The position numbers and the translations under genes are program-made. A model generated the notes under the pieces. The model did not search any database. It had not been told where the DNA came from and worked only from the letters and a program-made list of their open reading frames with translations. DNA of 64,000 nucleotides, taken from Mikania micrantha (lineage: Eukaryota > Streptophyta > Magnoliopsida > Asterales > Asteraceae). Location: positions 7,075,977 through 7,139,976 of the forward strand of contig CM018691.1 of NCBI GenBank assembly GCA_009363875.1, given 5' to 3'. Below are positions 10,666 through 21,838 of this stretch, piece after piece. Positions within the stretch are counted from its first letter, which is position 1, and the number at the start of each line of letters is the position of its first letter.

Positions 10666-11494
10666 CTATAAGCGACCTATAGTAAGTGGGTTTAGCGTAA
10701 GGTTCCCTAGTAGCAACAAGAGATGCATTGGTTGACAAAGGAGTGTGAACAGGCTTGGACTCAAGAAGAGAAGCACGGTCAATAATGTCGTGAGCATATT
10801 TTGTTTGACTGAGAAACAAACCCTCAGAGGTATGAGAGACCTCAAGGCCAAGGAAGTAGTTGAGGGAACCTAGATCTTTGATAGCAAATTCAGAGTGAAG
10901 TTGTTTGATAAAAGATGCAATGATAGGGGGTTGATTTCCAGTGTGAATGAGATCATCTACATAAACAAAGAGATATAGAACGCAAGTGTCAAGTTTGAAG
11001 ATGAATAAATATGGATCAGCCTTGTTGCACGAAAATTTATCTTTCAGAAGAAAGGTGCTTAACCGATGGAACAAGTCACACGGAGCTTGTTTGAGGCCAT
11101 AGATCGCTTTGTTCAGCCTACACACATGATCAGGAAAGTGGGAGTCAATAAATCCAGGAGGTTGTTCCATGTATACCGTCTCGGTGAGTTGGCCATGCAA
11201 GAAGGTGTTGTTTACATCGAGTTGGTGCAATGGCCAACCACAGATAACGACAAGACAAAGGACAATATGAATAGCAGTGGCCTTGACCACGGGACTGAAC
11301 GTATACGAGTAATAAAGACCAAGAACCTGACTAAATCCTTGAGTCACCAAATGAGCTTTATGCCGCTCAATGGTGCCATCAGCTCGATACTTTGTATGAA
11401 ATAACCATTTGGAGCCAACAACATTCTGAGAAGGAGGACGTGGAACAAGAGTCCACGTAGAGTTCTTGCGAAGAGCAGATAACTCAGCATCCAT
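10571..11494 (-). pseudogene. Copia reverse transcriptase, decayed
   Basis: 307 residues of RVT_2-type RT: TWTLVPRP, VGSKWLFHTKYRADGTIERH, LDVNNTFLHGQLTETVYM, GLKQAP and the catalytic LFVYVDDL near residue 175. It would copy RNA into cDNA within the particle. It ends at ITRPDISYVVNRVSQFLQ and then shifts frame into the RNase H part (10665-10183). Confidence 0.85.
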
Positions 11495-12194
11495 GGCACG
11501 AATCCAATGAGCATGCTTGGACGTGGATTTGAATCCTCTAGGCTCAGAGGAGGCAAGTAAAGCTCGATGAGATCAGTGGTGTGTGTGAGGTGGACCGAAT
11601 GCTTGGGTTTAAATATCCCGGCCTTTGCATGAGTTACCATTGGATGAGAAGGGACTACAATGACTCAGGAAAGCTTGAGGGAGTCGAGGATGGAGGTGAG
11701 ATGGTGTCAGAGATGATATTGATAGGAGATGTAGGGGAAGTATTAGGATGGGGCTGTTGGACATGCTCTGGTTGGGCCGGTTGAGGTTGGGCTGGAACCT
11801 GAGTAATAGAAGGGACTTGAATAGGTGACGATAGCATGTTCAGCCAGTGGGCTTTCAAAACAGCAAGGAATGCCAACATGGGTTTTAAGGGAAGGAGACA
11901 CATGCGTAGGAGTTGTAGAAGTATCAGTAGTTTTGATTGAAGGGTGATGTTCCACAAAAGTATGCATGAGAAGATTTAGATCAGAGTTACGATTGTGGTT
12001 GTTAACAACAGAAAGTTGATTTCATCAAAGCGAGCATGGCGTGTTATGTAGGTGCGATTGGAGGTGACATCGAGGCATTTATAACCTTTGTGATGGGCAG
12101 AATAACCCATGAACACACACGGGATGCTATGAGGAGCCAACTTGTGAGAAGAATAATCCCGTAAGTACGGATAGACTCGACACCCAAAGGGTCA

Positions 12195-12490
12195 AAAATT
12201 ATCATAAATGGGCAACTCTTGCTTTAGTGGATCAATATTTTTGTGAAAGCATCATCCAGCTGATCCGAAGAGTTAATGTGTAGAGTTTGTAAGGACACGT
12301 TGGCCCCTTTTTCTCTCACAAAATGACAATCCAAAGCAACGTGCTTCATTCGAGAATGGTACCCTAGATTGGTGCCAAGTACGTAGCACCTATGTTATCA
12401 CAAAACAATGTTGTTGGATGAGCCTTGGTGATGACCAAATCAATAAGTAAGTTTTCGACCCAAGATGCTTTAGCAACAACATTGACTTAA
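12195..12490 (-). pseudogene. RNase H tail of a second copia element
   Basis: The minus strand encodes a different copia RNase H end (LIDLVITKAHPTTLFCDN, then HSRMKHVALDCHFVREK and a tail like SSDQLDDAF). It lies directly upstream of the integrase end of the first remnant, an order no single element has, so two elements were joined by deletion or nested insertion. Confidence 0.65.
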
Positions 12491-13319
12491 GGCCTAAAGC
12501 TTTAAATTAAGCTTTTGTTGAGGATCTAGAGACTAACTTCTGTATTGCTTATCGCCATGAAATGATATTAGAGCCAAGGTATAAGATGTAGGCGGTTGTT
12601 GAGTGATAGAAAATTGAGGTCATTTTTGTAAATATTATTTTGTATGTGATAAAAAATTATGGTTAACAAATTCTAAAAAAACATAAAAATATGTTAATTT
12701 ATCTTTATCTGCATAAGTTTACTTATAACTGTTGTTAACATATGATAATCATAAATGATATATAAAAAAAGTGATAGAGATTAGAGAATAATATACTTAG
12801 TGATGATTTTTTTTAAACTCTATTCCTCTTTATTAGTCAGCTTGATTACTTTATTTGCCACTAGAAAGTTTGTCTAAATCTTCCACCCGTACCATTAATA
12901 AAAAAATTATTCCAACATCAAGTAAAGGTGAAATATAAAAAATTATTTATAAGGAGATAAACTTAAACAAACATTCTCTTATGAGAATATGAATGAACTC
13001 TCTAATTTTTCATATTCAAAACCACAAAATAAATAATCTGGACGATAACTGAACATAACCCAAACAGTTGGGGACCAAAAAATTTTGAGGCGCTAGGCTC
13101 TTGCCTATATTGTTCTTAGCTAAAGCCGGCACTGGTGGGGTGGAAGAGTTTTTCTGAAGTAATCAGAAGTGGGATCATTACACTTGTAGCAGACTTAGAA
13201 GTAAAATAACCACGGAATATGCATGGTTAGATATTGGATGTCGTGTTTGGTCTTAGCCAAGGATAGCAAAGACACCCGTGCATAACCAAGGTTGTAAGAA
13301 AGAGAGAAATTAGACTTAC
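12491..13319 (-). other. Intron 1 of GLR-A, 5' portion
   Basis: AT-rich intron DNA without reading frames. It shares only short stretches with the corresponding part of copies B and C. It contains a small GC-richer patch (13060-13140) that looks like an old repeat fragment. Confidence 0.5.
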
Positions 13320-13593
13320 CAGCAGATAGAGCATGCAGTGGTTCTCCATGGGTATCTCTACTGTGAAGAACTATCCTTGTTTTGTAATGACTGTTGACCG
13401 CGTAAAACTCAGACACTGCGACGCTGATGCAACTGCTAACAGTCTTTCCGACATGTGATCCCATATCTAGAATCACTCCCACTGGAATCTTAATAAATGG
13501 TGGATCCGCTTGTGCTTTTGAATGTGTCTGAAAACAAACCATAATCAGTATTATTACAAAAAGGCAAGGGCTTTTCCTGCTAATGATCTCCAT
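13320..13593 (-). CDS. GLR-A exon 1 (signal peptide and start of ATD)
   Basis: 274 nt. I start at the ATG of MEIISRKSPC (13593) rather than the in-frame ATGs further upstream, because those lie at or before the TATA-like box (13641-13648). A basic start and a hydrophobic core (FVIILIMVCF) give a secretory signal, followed by PVGVILDMGS, the first strand of the periplasmic-binding-like domain. The exon ends in phase 1 before GTAAGTC. Confidence 0.85.
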
Positions 13594-13640
13594 TTGTGAA
13601 TTGCAAAAATGATGTCCTGTTTCTACAAAAATGAACATAT

Positions 13641-13648
13641 GTATATAA
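13641..13648 (-). promoter_or_regulatory. TATA-like box of GLR-A
   Basis: Minus strand TTATATAC about 50 bp upstream of the chosen ATG (13593). The same arrangement is found in copy C (58691-58698) and, slightly altered, in copy B, so it is a conserved promoter feature by comparison, not by experiment. Confidence 0.45.
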
Positions 13649-14153
13649 CTAGTAGGAAACCGATCGACGGAACCTTTCGATTTAATTTTGTTATCCAATT
13701 TATTTATTTAATATTATTACTGTTTCTTCACTTTTCATTTGTATATATAGTAATTATCTTTAGTAGTATATGGAGAAGGTTGAATGGCTAATTATATATT
13801 GAGAAAAATTCAAACATCACAACCGACTGGAAATATCATTGTTTAATTTTAAAAGGAAGCAACCAGAATTCAATTTCGACGTGGTCAAACAAAGAATTAG
13901 TTATGAGTCAATGATAATAAATAAATAAATAAATAAATGGCTAAAAAAATGTAACAATTAATACTGACTTGTTTACTTGGCAACAGACTTTACCTGTTGT
14001 TAGATGGCAGAAATTTCGAGCCATCTTCTTTTCAAATATCGAAAAGTCGATTATATGAAACCTTCTTTAGTTTAACTGACATTCTAAAATAAGTGACTTC
14101 TCTTCTCCTTACTTGTATAATACCTATAAAATTTAATTAATAAATATTAAATT
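13649..14153 (-). promoter_or_regulatory. Upstream region of GLR-A shared with copies B and C
   Basis: Blocks such as tggaaatat, gtggtcaaacaaagaatta, aatttcgagccatcttctt and aagtgacttctcttct recur in the same order upstream of copy B (37500-37900) and copy C (58740-58850 and 59840-59945). The duplication therefore included promoter DNA. In copies A and B parts are separated by repeats. Confidence 0.6.
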
Positions 14154-14960
14154 CAGGGGCGGCCCTGAGATTTGGCGTGCCCAGGACGAACCGGAAAAAA
14201 AGGCCCTCTAAAGAATTCAAATATTAAAGTGGAGGTGCTCAAAAAACCAAAAACCATTAATTACCGAAAACCGAAACGTATTCATAACTGAAAAAATCGA
14301 ACCGAATTTGGTTTTCGTTTTGGTTCTAGTTGTATCAAAATTCCGAATTCGGTTTTCGGTTCGGTACCTAACCATATCCGAATTTCGGTTTTTAATTCCA
14401 AGTTTTTTTTATAAATTTGGTTTGTTTGGTTAACCAATTAAACCGAATTTAAATTTAAATTTATTATCTTATTAATAATATATAAGATTGAATTCGGTTT
14501 ACTCGGTTGAATTCGGTTTATCCAAATCGGTTAATTCGGTTTTTAATCGGTTTATTCAATTGAATTCGATTTATTTGACTTTTAAGCGTTTTAAATGGCT
14601 TTCAATTTGTTTATTTGGTTTTAATCGGAATTAGTTACAAATCACTTCTCAAATTCAGTTCGGTTTTTTGATAGGGAAAAAAGTTGAAAACCGATTAAAC
14701 CAGACCGAATAAACCGTTAACCGAACCAATTGACATATTTAGTTTAAAGGGCATGAAAGTAACTTCATATACTTTAAGAAAAATGATTTATTGCACCATT
14801 AAACAATGTGTTTATAAATGTTTATTTTTAGTTCGATTCGCCTTATTAATTCTCATTTAAATAAATCCGTATATATACGTATATATATAAAAAATTGTTC
14901 CCTCCTAAAAAATGGGCCCGGGACGGGGGTCGGGTTTGCCCCTCCCCCGGGCCGCCCTTG
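14154..14960. mobile_element. hAT-type non-autonomous DNA element
   Basis: It starts CAGGGGCGGCCC and ends GGGCCGCCCTTG (inverted repeat CARGGGCGGCCC) between perfect 8-bp duplications ATTAAATT (14146-14153 and 14961-14968). No transposase frame. The copy C upstream region runs through the site without the element (about 59970), which supports the call. Its middle (14225-14740) is full of AACCGAA/TTCGGTT words. Confidence 0.85.
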
Positions 14961-15526
14961 ATTAAATTAAAAACATATAAATTTAAAATAAACTAATAAA
15001 TAAATTAAAGGTGCGCATGAAACCGAAAAAACCGATCCAAAACTCAAAAACCGAAAATTCCAAACCAAAAAAACCGAACCCAAATATAAACCGATGGGTT
15101 TGTTATAAGTTTTCTAAAAAATCGAAAGTTTGGGTTTTGGTTGGTTTTCCCAAAAATAATAACCGAAAAAACAGAATACATGCTTATGTATGTATATATA
15201 CATTTTCTTTCAAAAAATTCAATAATTTATAAAACTTTTATTTAAATTTACTTGGTTCTTATTAACAAAAGTCATATAAAATTGTATATTTTTATTATTT
15301 TTTATGTTTATGATACCAAAAACACATATGATTGTTATTAAATTTAAATACAATATTTTTGTTTCTTTTTTATAGGCATAATTTTTGGTCTAAGTAGAAA
15401 AACCCAAACCCAAACCGAATCTAAATGGATTTTAAAAAGATAAAAACCGAAAAAACCGAACCCAAACGGGTTTAAAAACCCAAAAACCGAATTTGCGGCT
15501 TTGGGTTTGGACTAAGCAAAAACTGA
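14961..15526. repeat. AACCGAA-rich repeat, probably half of a small DNA element
   Basis: After about 45 bp of paralogous upstream DNA, GGTGCGCATG (15011) opens a stretch with many AAACCG and CCGAACCC words. A matching inverted tip (catgcacaccc, about 19754) lies on the far side of the LTR-like block, so the element was probably split by it. Reading frames here are low complexity and not genes. Confidence 0.45.
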
Positions 15527-18500
15527 TGTCACACTCCGAGCCGGCGGGAACGGATCGGGTTTTCCCGTCGAGCAGAAGGTTTCCGGGACGCGATATCGTT
15601 AGTGATAATCGAAATATCAGATTGTTTACATAGCACATGATAAATAAATGAGAAATGCTAACATGACATGAAATAGAATTACAAAGTTAAATTACATTGT
15701 TTCCTCATAATTTAACTAAGTAACTCTAATAAAAAAGAATCAATGAGTTTATATCTTGTATCTGTACAAGATATACAAAAGATGATTCAATGTTTTGCCA
15801 TCCAAAAATATGATCACACAAAATGCAGCTAGGTCCTCTAAAGTCCACTAGCTATGTTCTTGAATATGGCGACTAAACCTGTTCGTCACCTGAGAAAACA
15901 TGCATTTAAACAAGTCAACACTAGGTTGGTGAGTTCATAAGTATGTTAATTGGAAACCTTGATTCATTCACATGCACAATTACAATGTTAATAATGTTGC
16001 TTGTAATATTGTTTGATTCACCTGTACACCCCATGGACTCTCCCTAGTTGTATGTACAAGCGGTGTGACACCCAATCAAGCATGCTTATATATAGGGCAT
16101 ACGAAAGGGTCAAGCCCAGACGCCATCCCACCACATGCTCAATCAAGTCCCACACTACTTTCAATACAACTATGGATTTCCATTCCCATTTCACATGTTC
16201 GTCTCATTGTTGATCACCTGTGATATCATGTATAGAATAATATGATAATAACGTTGTAGTTATCAAACCGAAGTATTTATAACCATTATATGTATTAAGG
16301 ATATTAGATTTACTTAATTTGTTCCTTGTATTATTCTATTGTTTGTGGGGTTAACTGTTGATTCACTTTTAGTTATTAAAAGTGTTAGTTAACAATTTGT
16401 CATTTGTTCTCAACTTGTAGTGCATAGAGCCTAAAAGGAATCCATTGCAATCCTCACGTAATCAGATTGCAATGCATCCGATTTACCTCTACCACTATGT
16501 GTTCCCATTGCCTTCATCGAAACTGTTACTAATAATATGACATGATAGAAAATAAATTCCTCAGTCTACTAGTCCACAGGTAACGATGGATGATGTACAT
16601 CGATGTTGTTGTTGTTCTCAATGTGGGATGTTCTCCATGTGATTAACAAGGTTAAATAAGAACTTGTCTTATTACGTTATGTTAATCATTGTGTGAATGA
16701 TGTTGTTATCATGAAGTTACGTTATCATGATTATCATTCATTGTAATCCATATGTTCACCATATAATCCTTAAGCCGTAGTAAGAACAAGTCTTATTACC
16801 CTTAAGTGACGCAGGTGGTGGATAAGTAATGCTCCATGTTATCACATAACATGTTTTAAGTTGTAAACTAAGTGTTATAAGTACTTGACTTATTACACTG
16901 AGTTAATTATAATGTTGAATGGTGTTAAGAAGATGTATTATCTTCTAATCATTCATGTGTTTTGTTGTGTCATCATGTTTCTCTGTGATTGTCTCAATGT
17001 TTGTTCATGTAAGAATAACTAGATGTTGTAAGATAAAATCTTATAATTGTGTTATTCTAATGCGTTGATGAATTATGAAATTTCATTATCATGTTCATCT
17101 GATTGTCCCTGTCATATCATGATCATACAAACATGCATACAATGATAAGCAATAATAAACAATTTAATATTATCTAAATCAAAGTATAAGCAATATGTTA
17201 AGCAAAACATTTAAATAAATAAAAGTAAGCATGTTTCTCAGCCCCGAGTGTTTAAAATCATTTAAGATTAAAGAAAGGGGGCATATGAACTCACCTTAGG
17301 TTTGAAGTGGTTGACTTAGCTTAAACGAGAATGCACGCGCTCTTGATTGTTCTTGTAGTTGTTTTCACGATCCTGTATTGATTTTTACGTTGTATTTAAC
17401 TTATAGGTATAAGTCGTATAGATTTGTGCGCGTGTATGTGTTAGCCCTAAATTGGCTGACACCCGTGGGTCTCGGTCCTGGTTTTCCTTCGGCCTGGTGT
17501 ACTTACTATTGTTTTTGATATCACTTAACCCAATTAAGTTAGTGTTAGTATACTTTGTTTATTGAAACATTTCTTACTCGAATTATTAGCGTGACAAAAA
17601 AGGTTCTAGATATAAGAATTTTAGATTATTGTTTAACATATTCGAAATGTCATGCGCTAAACTTTATGATTCAACCCAATTCCTTGCCACCTTTGTAGTA
17701 AAAACACTTAATTCCGATACATTATTACCCATAAATCTTGAATTAACCAAGTCCTTATATCATTTGTCATATGGGCCGATTGTTACTGGGCCGAGACCAG
17801 TTACGGGCCGAATGTTCCCATGTGGTTCGAACCAAGTGTTCGTGGGCCAAGCCGGTTGTGTGTGAACTTGGGCCTAGATCGAAAGATTTTGTGTGGTCCG
17901 AATGGGTGGTCATGATAGATGGGCCAGGCTGTTGGGCCAGTTAATAATTTTTTTTTTGGGCATGTTGATGAATTTGGGCCGTGTACAGACGTGGGCCATT
18001 TGTTGATTGAAGGCTTGCATGACTTAACCCTTTGTCCGGTGGTGATACCATTGACCGAACCCAGGTACTAAGTAACCGAGGGATCAGCGAACCTATCATC
18101 AGCCTTAGGTTTGGTTGCTCTCTATTGTGAAGCTAGGTTCGTGCCCTTCAAGGTTCGCAATCTAGGGTTTCTATCAAAGGGTTTGTGTCCATGATTAAGA
18201 AATGGTTCGACAAAGTGAGGTTCGCCAATGCATGCTAGATGATGGCTCGTCTGAAACGGCCGTAGATTCGCCTGTCTTCCCACCCGACATAGGTTCGCTG
18301 GTGTTTAGTAGGTTCGGCCCCATGGTCCCAAAGGGTTCGTCTGCTGGGGAGAAGGGTTCGGCTAGGGTTGAGCCACGCAGGTTCGGTCACATTTCAAACA
18401 GGTTCGCGAGTGGAAGGTTCATCCTTGATGGGTTCGCGGGAGCCAAAGGTTCGTGGTCATCAAATAGGTTCGGCAGTGACAAGCTGGATACATACAGGTT

Positions 18501-19753
18501 CGTGAGGGTGGGGGGTTCAGCTGGCTGAAGCTCACGACCCTGTTCATTATCCCAAATTCGAGTTCTAATCGTTGCTGGCTGTCTCCCTGGTTTTCTCACA
18601 CCCATGTAGGTTCGTTTTCATGGTTTTCATGGGTAAGATTGTTCGAAGGGTGGTGCTATAAGCCGGTTATATGTGTGTGTCGAGCAAACATGGGTGAAAC
18701 CATAATTCCCGAACTTTTTCATGGATCATACCTCGAATTCGGCCGATTAAAACCTTAGATCTGTTGTACTTCCTTGTAGAGGATGTCAAGAGCTTCACAT
18801 GGACACCAAGAACACCCAAATCCGTTAAGAAACGAGCAAGATACGCGGATTTGAAGCTTGAAAATGGGGTTTTTCTTTTAGAGAGAGAAAGGGACGGGAA
18901 TTGAATGTAGAGAGAGTGAGTTGGTTGAAAATGAAATAAATGGTCTCATTTGTGGCTTATATACCCCGGGGGTGTTCGGGTTCGTTTTGGTTGCTCGGTT
19001 CGCGTTTTCGTCGCGTTTCCGGAACTTTTTGCGCCTAATTCGTTTGTTTTAAATAAAAGAGTTAATTTAATTATTCTGATGAGTTTCAAAATTGTAAAAT
19101 GTTATTTATTTAATTTTATTAATTTAATTTCGTTCGTGTCGTGTTTTGTTTTTCGTTTCGTCGGATTGCGTCACCATCGTGTGTATTCGTTCGAATCGTC
19201 ATTCGAACGAACACGACGATGGTTTGGCTTTCCGACTTTTGTTTTCTACTTTTCAGTCATCATCTCAGAACGTTAATCTCACAGATATGTTTGTGTGAAT
19301 CGTCACCCGCGCAAACACACTGTCAGTTCATTATTCTGAAACGACACTGCAATATTGTTTGAATTGTGTTTCCTCACTGTCGGACTCAACTAAACATCCT
19401 GTTATCACCTTGTTTTGACACTGATTTTTCGGCCATCTGATTCATGTCATCTATGGATATCAGATCGTAACCGATTTGTTCTTGTTATTTGTTTGAACTC
19501 TGTTGTTTATCGTGATTTGTTGTGTTAACTGTACTTAGGTTTTCACTTAAATACACACAACTAATGTTTCAAATGCGTGTTGTACTTACAGTATTTAAGT
19601 TTACACGTAAATACGTACAACTGTTTCTTGTATTTTGAATTCTGATAATACAAGCACTGTTCACAAACGTGTATTTACACATAGTTACTGTTGAAAGTAC
19701 ACATACCGTACGGACTTGCCGGCCGGTCAGGTACTAGTTGTCACCCAGACCGA
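15527..19753 (-). repeat. LTR-like block of a gypsy-type family
   Basis: It begins TGTCACACTCCGAG like the LTR at 21815 and shares landmarks with it (acctgagaaaacatgc, gaactcacc). In minus orientation a TATA-like GGGGTATATAAGCC lies at 18955-18968, so 18970-19740 would be U3 and 15527-18940 transcribed. I find no internal coding region, target duplication or second LTR, so it may be a solo LTR with decayed ends or several LTR pieces. No host gene is visible. Confidence 0.5.
18134..18613. repeat. Array of GGTTCG words
   Basis: At least 15 copies of RGGTTCG at irregular 10-30-bp spacing within about 480 bp of the LTR-like block. It is not a tandem repeat of a fixed unit. A frame crossing it (18202-18528) is an accident of composition. 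Confidence 0.6.
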
Positions 19754-20493
19754 CACATGCACACCCGTAAAATGAATACACAACAATAATAATTGTAGTA
19801 GTAATAAATAATAGCAAGTTTAAATAACTGAACCTATCCAAAGTCCAGATTAGATAATAGATACAAGTTCAGATTGATGTAATCTAGTTAGGAGTAACAA
19901 TTTGACAAGTTTAGATCAACAAAGTACGGATTCAGTTAACTAAATGCGGATAGAACTCATACCATGTCGGATGAGGGACCAATCTAACTAATTAATTTAA
20001 TCCCAAAAACACCCATTTAAGTATCTCCATGTTTGGGCTGGCATAAACGCCCCTTAAAACATGACACGTTAAGACAGAAGCACGAAATGAGTAGACTTGA
20101 CATGAAAAATTATCGTGTCTATTTTTCCAAACACGACTCGTTTAAAACACGTAAACAAGAAACAACCCGTTAAACAACCTGTTAAGTTAACACTGTAAAT
20201 GACCCGTTAAAAAAATTATTAAGGAACCTTTTAAAAAAACATGTAAATGACCCTGTTAAGGCACTAGAGTTAGAGAATTAGAAAATTTAGAAGGTAATCG
20301 GCTACGTGTGTGTGTGTGTGTGTGTGTGTATATATTGTTATAATATTTATTTAAAATTTTAAATTATAAATAGGTGTTAACGGGTCTTAAAGGTTTTTAC
20401 CTGTTTAGACACAAAAATAAACATGTCTTAACGTGTCGACCTATTTTAGACACGAAACATATTGAGGGTAAACACGAAACATGTTAACGACGT
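19754..20493. other. GLR-A upstream tail and spacer
   Basis: 19768-20000 matches 61271-61440 upstream of copy C (agataatagatacaag, caacaaagtacggat). At 19815-19840 it shows the empty site of the DNA element 60066-61262. Beyond 20030 the DNA is rich in CACGT/ACGTGT words and has a (GT)n run at 20305-20328. No genes. Confidence 0.55.
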
Positions 20494-21386
20494 TGTTGGG
20501 TCTAGAAAAGTTAAGACCAATGGTTAATTTGGATAGATGGAATATAAACAAAAAGTATTATGTACTTGTTGATTAAGGAGCAACAAGTTACCGCACGAGC
20601 CACTAAAGACTCAAGATTATGAAGACACTCAATGACCAAAAGACCCAAAAAGCACAACAAATGATAGAGCTTAATTTAATATTTATTATTTATTATCACT
20701 TTGTTGTATTTGTTGTTTTAACGTTTTAGTCATGTGACAATATAAATAAGGATATTCTCTATTTTCTATATGACATCAGACAAGAGAATGGTGAGGGTGT
20801 GCTTTAATGTAGTCTTGAGAGCTCTTTGTAAAACTGGTTGCAGAATAGGATCTACCCGATTTGTCTTTAGCACATGATGAACAGAGAAAACCTTGAAGAT
20901 GGTGAAGAACACAGACAAGAATATGAGATGCAATGTAAACTGAAAAACAAGAAATAATATATAACAACAATAGTTCAACATTCAACAAGATTACATTACC
21001 TATCACTCACATGCTCAAACTTCATGGATAAAGAATCCATGCAGTTCATAGGGAAGAGCTCTCAAGACTACATTGAAGCATACTCTCACCACTCTCTTGT
21101 CTAGTTATTAATACAAAATAGAGAATATCCCTATTTATAGTGTCAAATGACTAAAACCCTAACACAACAAATACAACAAAATGATAATAAATAATAAATA
21201 TTAAAATTAAGCTCTATCATTTGTTTTGGTTTTCGGGTCTTTTAGTCATCAAGTGCCTTTGTAATCTTGAGTCTTTAGTGGCTCATACAGTGACTCGTTG
21301 CTCCCTAATAAACAAATACATAATACTTCTTGTTTACATTCTATCAATTCAAATTAACCGTTGGTCTTGACTTTTCTGACCCAACA
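20494..21386. repeat. Inverted pair of copia LTRs (large palindrome)
   Basis: Left arm from 20494 (TGTTGGGTC) to about 20830 and right arm from about 21045 to 21386 (GACCCAACA) are inverted copies with many matching blocks (gagccactaaagactcaaga, gatagagcttaatttaatat). The right arm has a TATA box (minus ACTATAAATAGGG, near 21135-21147) and a purine-rich tract (minus AAGGGGAGAC) just outside it, so it is a minus-strand 3' LTR. The left arm is the same LTR in plus orientation. Confidence 0.65.
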
Positions 21387-21814
21387 GTCTCCCCTTATTT
21401 GGTTAGATGAATGTAAACTAATGCAGAAGTATGATCAAACAAACATGAATAATAATATTGAACTTGTGTAAACGCATTTCATGTATCTTTCACCACAACC
21501 AATTGTGAAAGTATCTTTATTTCACTTATGACTTATCAAACTCAAACAATCTTCTTGAAGTTCCATAGATTCCATTTATCTTATCCCCTTCAATGAAGCT
21601 CCCCCTACGATTAAACAATCTTAATCTTCAATCCCAACCCAAAAAAGATATCTGAATATAGGTGTCGGTCCAAGTATATGAATCCCAACCTTTCTTGTAA
21701 TGAACATGTGACAAATAAAGGTTCAAAGATAAACGTAAACCATATCTCAGGAATTTGATTCTTGAGAGTCTTCAAAGTAGAAATAAGAAACATTCACATC
21801 AATGAAACTAAAGT
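21387..21814 (-). repeat. 3' interior of a minus-strand copia element, decayed
   Basis: It follows the right LTR arm through a polypurine tract (21387-21397 region). I see no reliable protein match; the 60-residue minus frame at 21611-21793 lacks known motifs. It ends at an LTR of another family (21815). Confidence 0.4.
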
Positions 21815-21838
21815 TGTCACACCCCCAAATTCCCACGT

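Larger units (their letters stand above)
9926..12195 (-). mobile_element. Ty1/copia remnant in intron 1 of GLR-A
   Basis: Minus-strand order: integrase C-terminal end (about 12190-11970, with FMGYSAHHKGYKCLD), a Pro/Ser/Thr-rich linker (11967-11500), reverse transcriptase (11494-10571), RNase H (about 10600-10030), then a purine-rich stretch and the start of an LTR (TGTTAGTATCAATACATAG from 10014 leftwards). Several frameshifts and no gag show it is dead. The 3' LTR edge is not resolved; it probably ends between 9800 and 9900, where paralogous GLR intron sequence resumes. Confidence 0.8.
8630..13593 (-). pseudogene. GLR copy A: glutamate receptor-like channel gene, 3'-truncated
   Basis: Two exons are recognisable: exon 1 (13593-13320) with signal peptide and the start of the amino-terminal ligand-sensing domain, and exon 2 (9688-8630) with most of that domain up to LRIGIPV. 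Both are open and joined by a standard GTAAG donor and AG acceptor. At 8629/8630 a copia LTR replaces the rest of exon 2, and exons encoding the ligand-binding S1/S2 lobes, pore and M1-M4 are absent from the window. Intron 1 (13319-9689, 3.6 kb) holds copia remains. Without the pore the product cannot be a channel. It is closely related to copies B and C and shares their upstream sequence. Confidence 0.9.

Noticed and set aside
13594..13698. Longer GLR-A N-terminus starting upstream of MEIIS
   Set aside because: It would place the start at or above the TATA-like box and put a polar stretch before the signal peptide; copies A and C agree on the MEIIS start.
15011..15232. 73-residue Lys/Pro-rich frame
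   Set aside because: Low-complexity AAACCG-type repeat DNA; no domain.
18202..18528. 108-residue frame over the GGTTCG array
   Set aside because: Composition effect of repeated GGTTCG words in LTR-like DNA.
20494..21386. Single DNA transposon with TGTTGGGTC/GACCCAACA inverted ends
   Set aside because: The flanks do not show a matching target duplication, and the right arm has the TATA box and purine tract of a copia 3' LTR.
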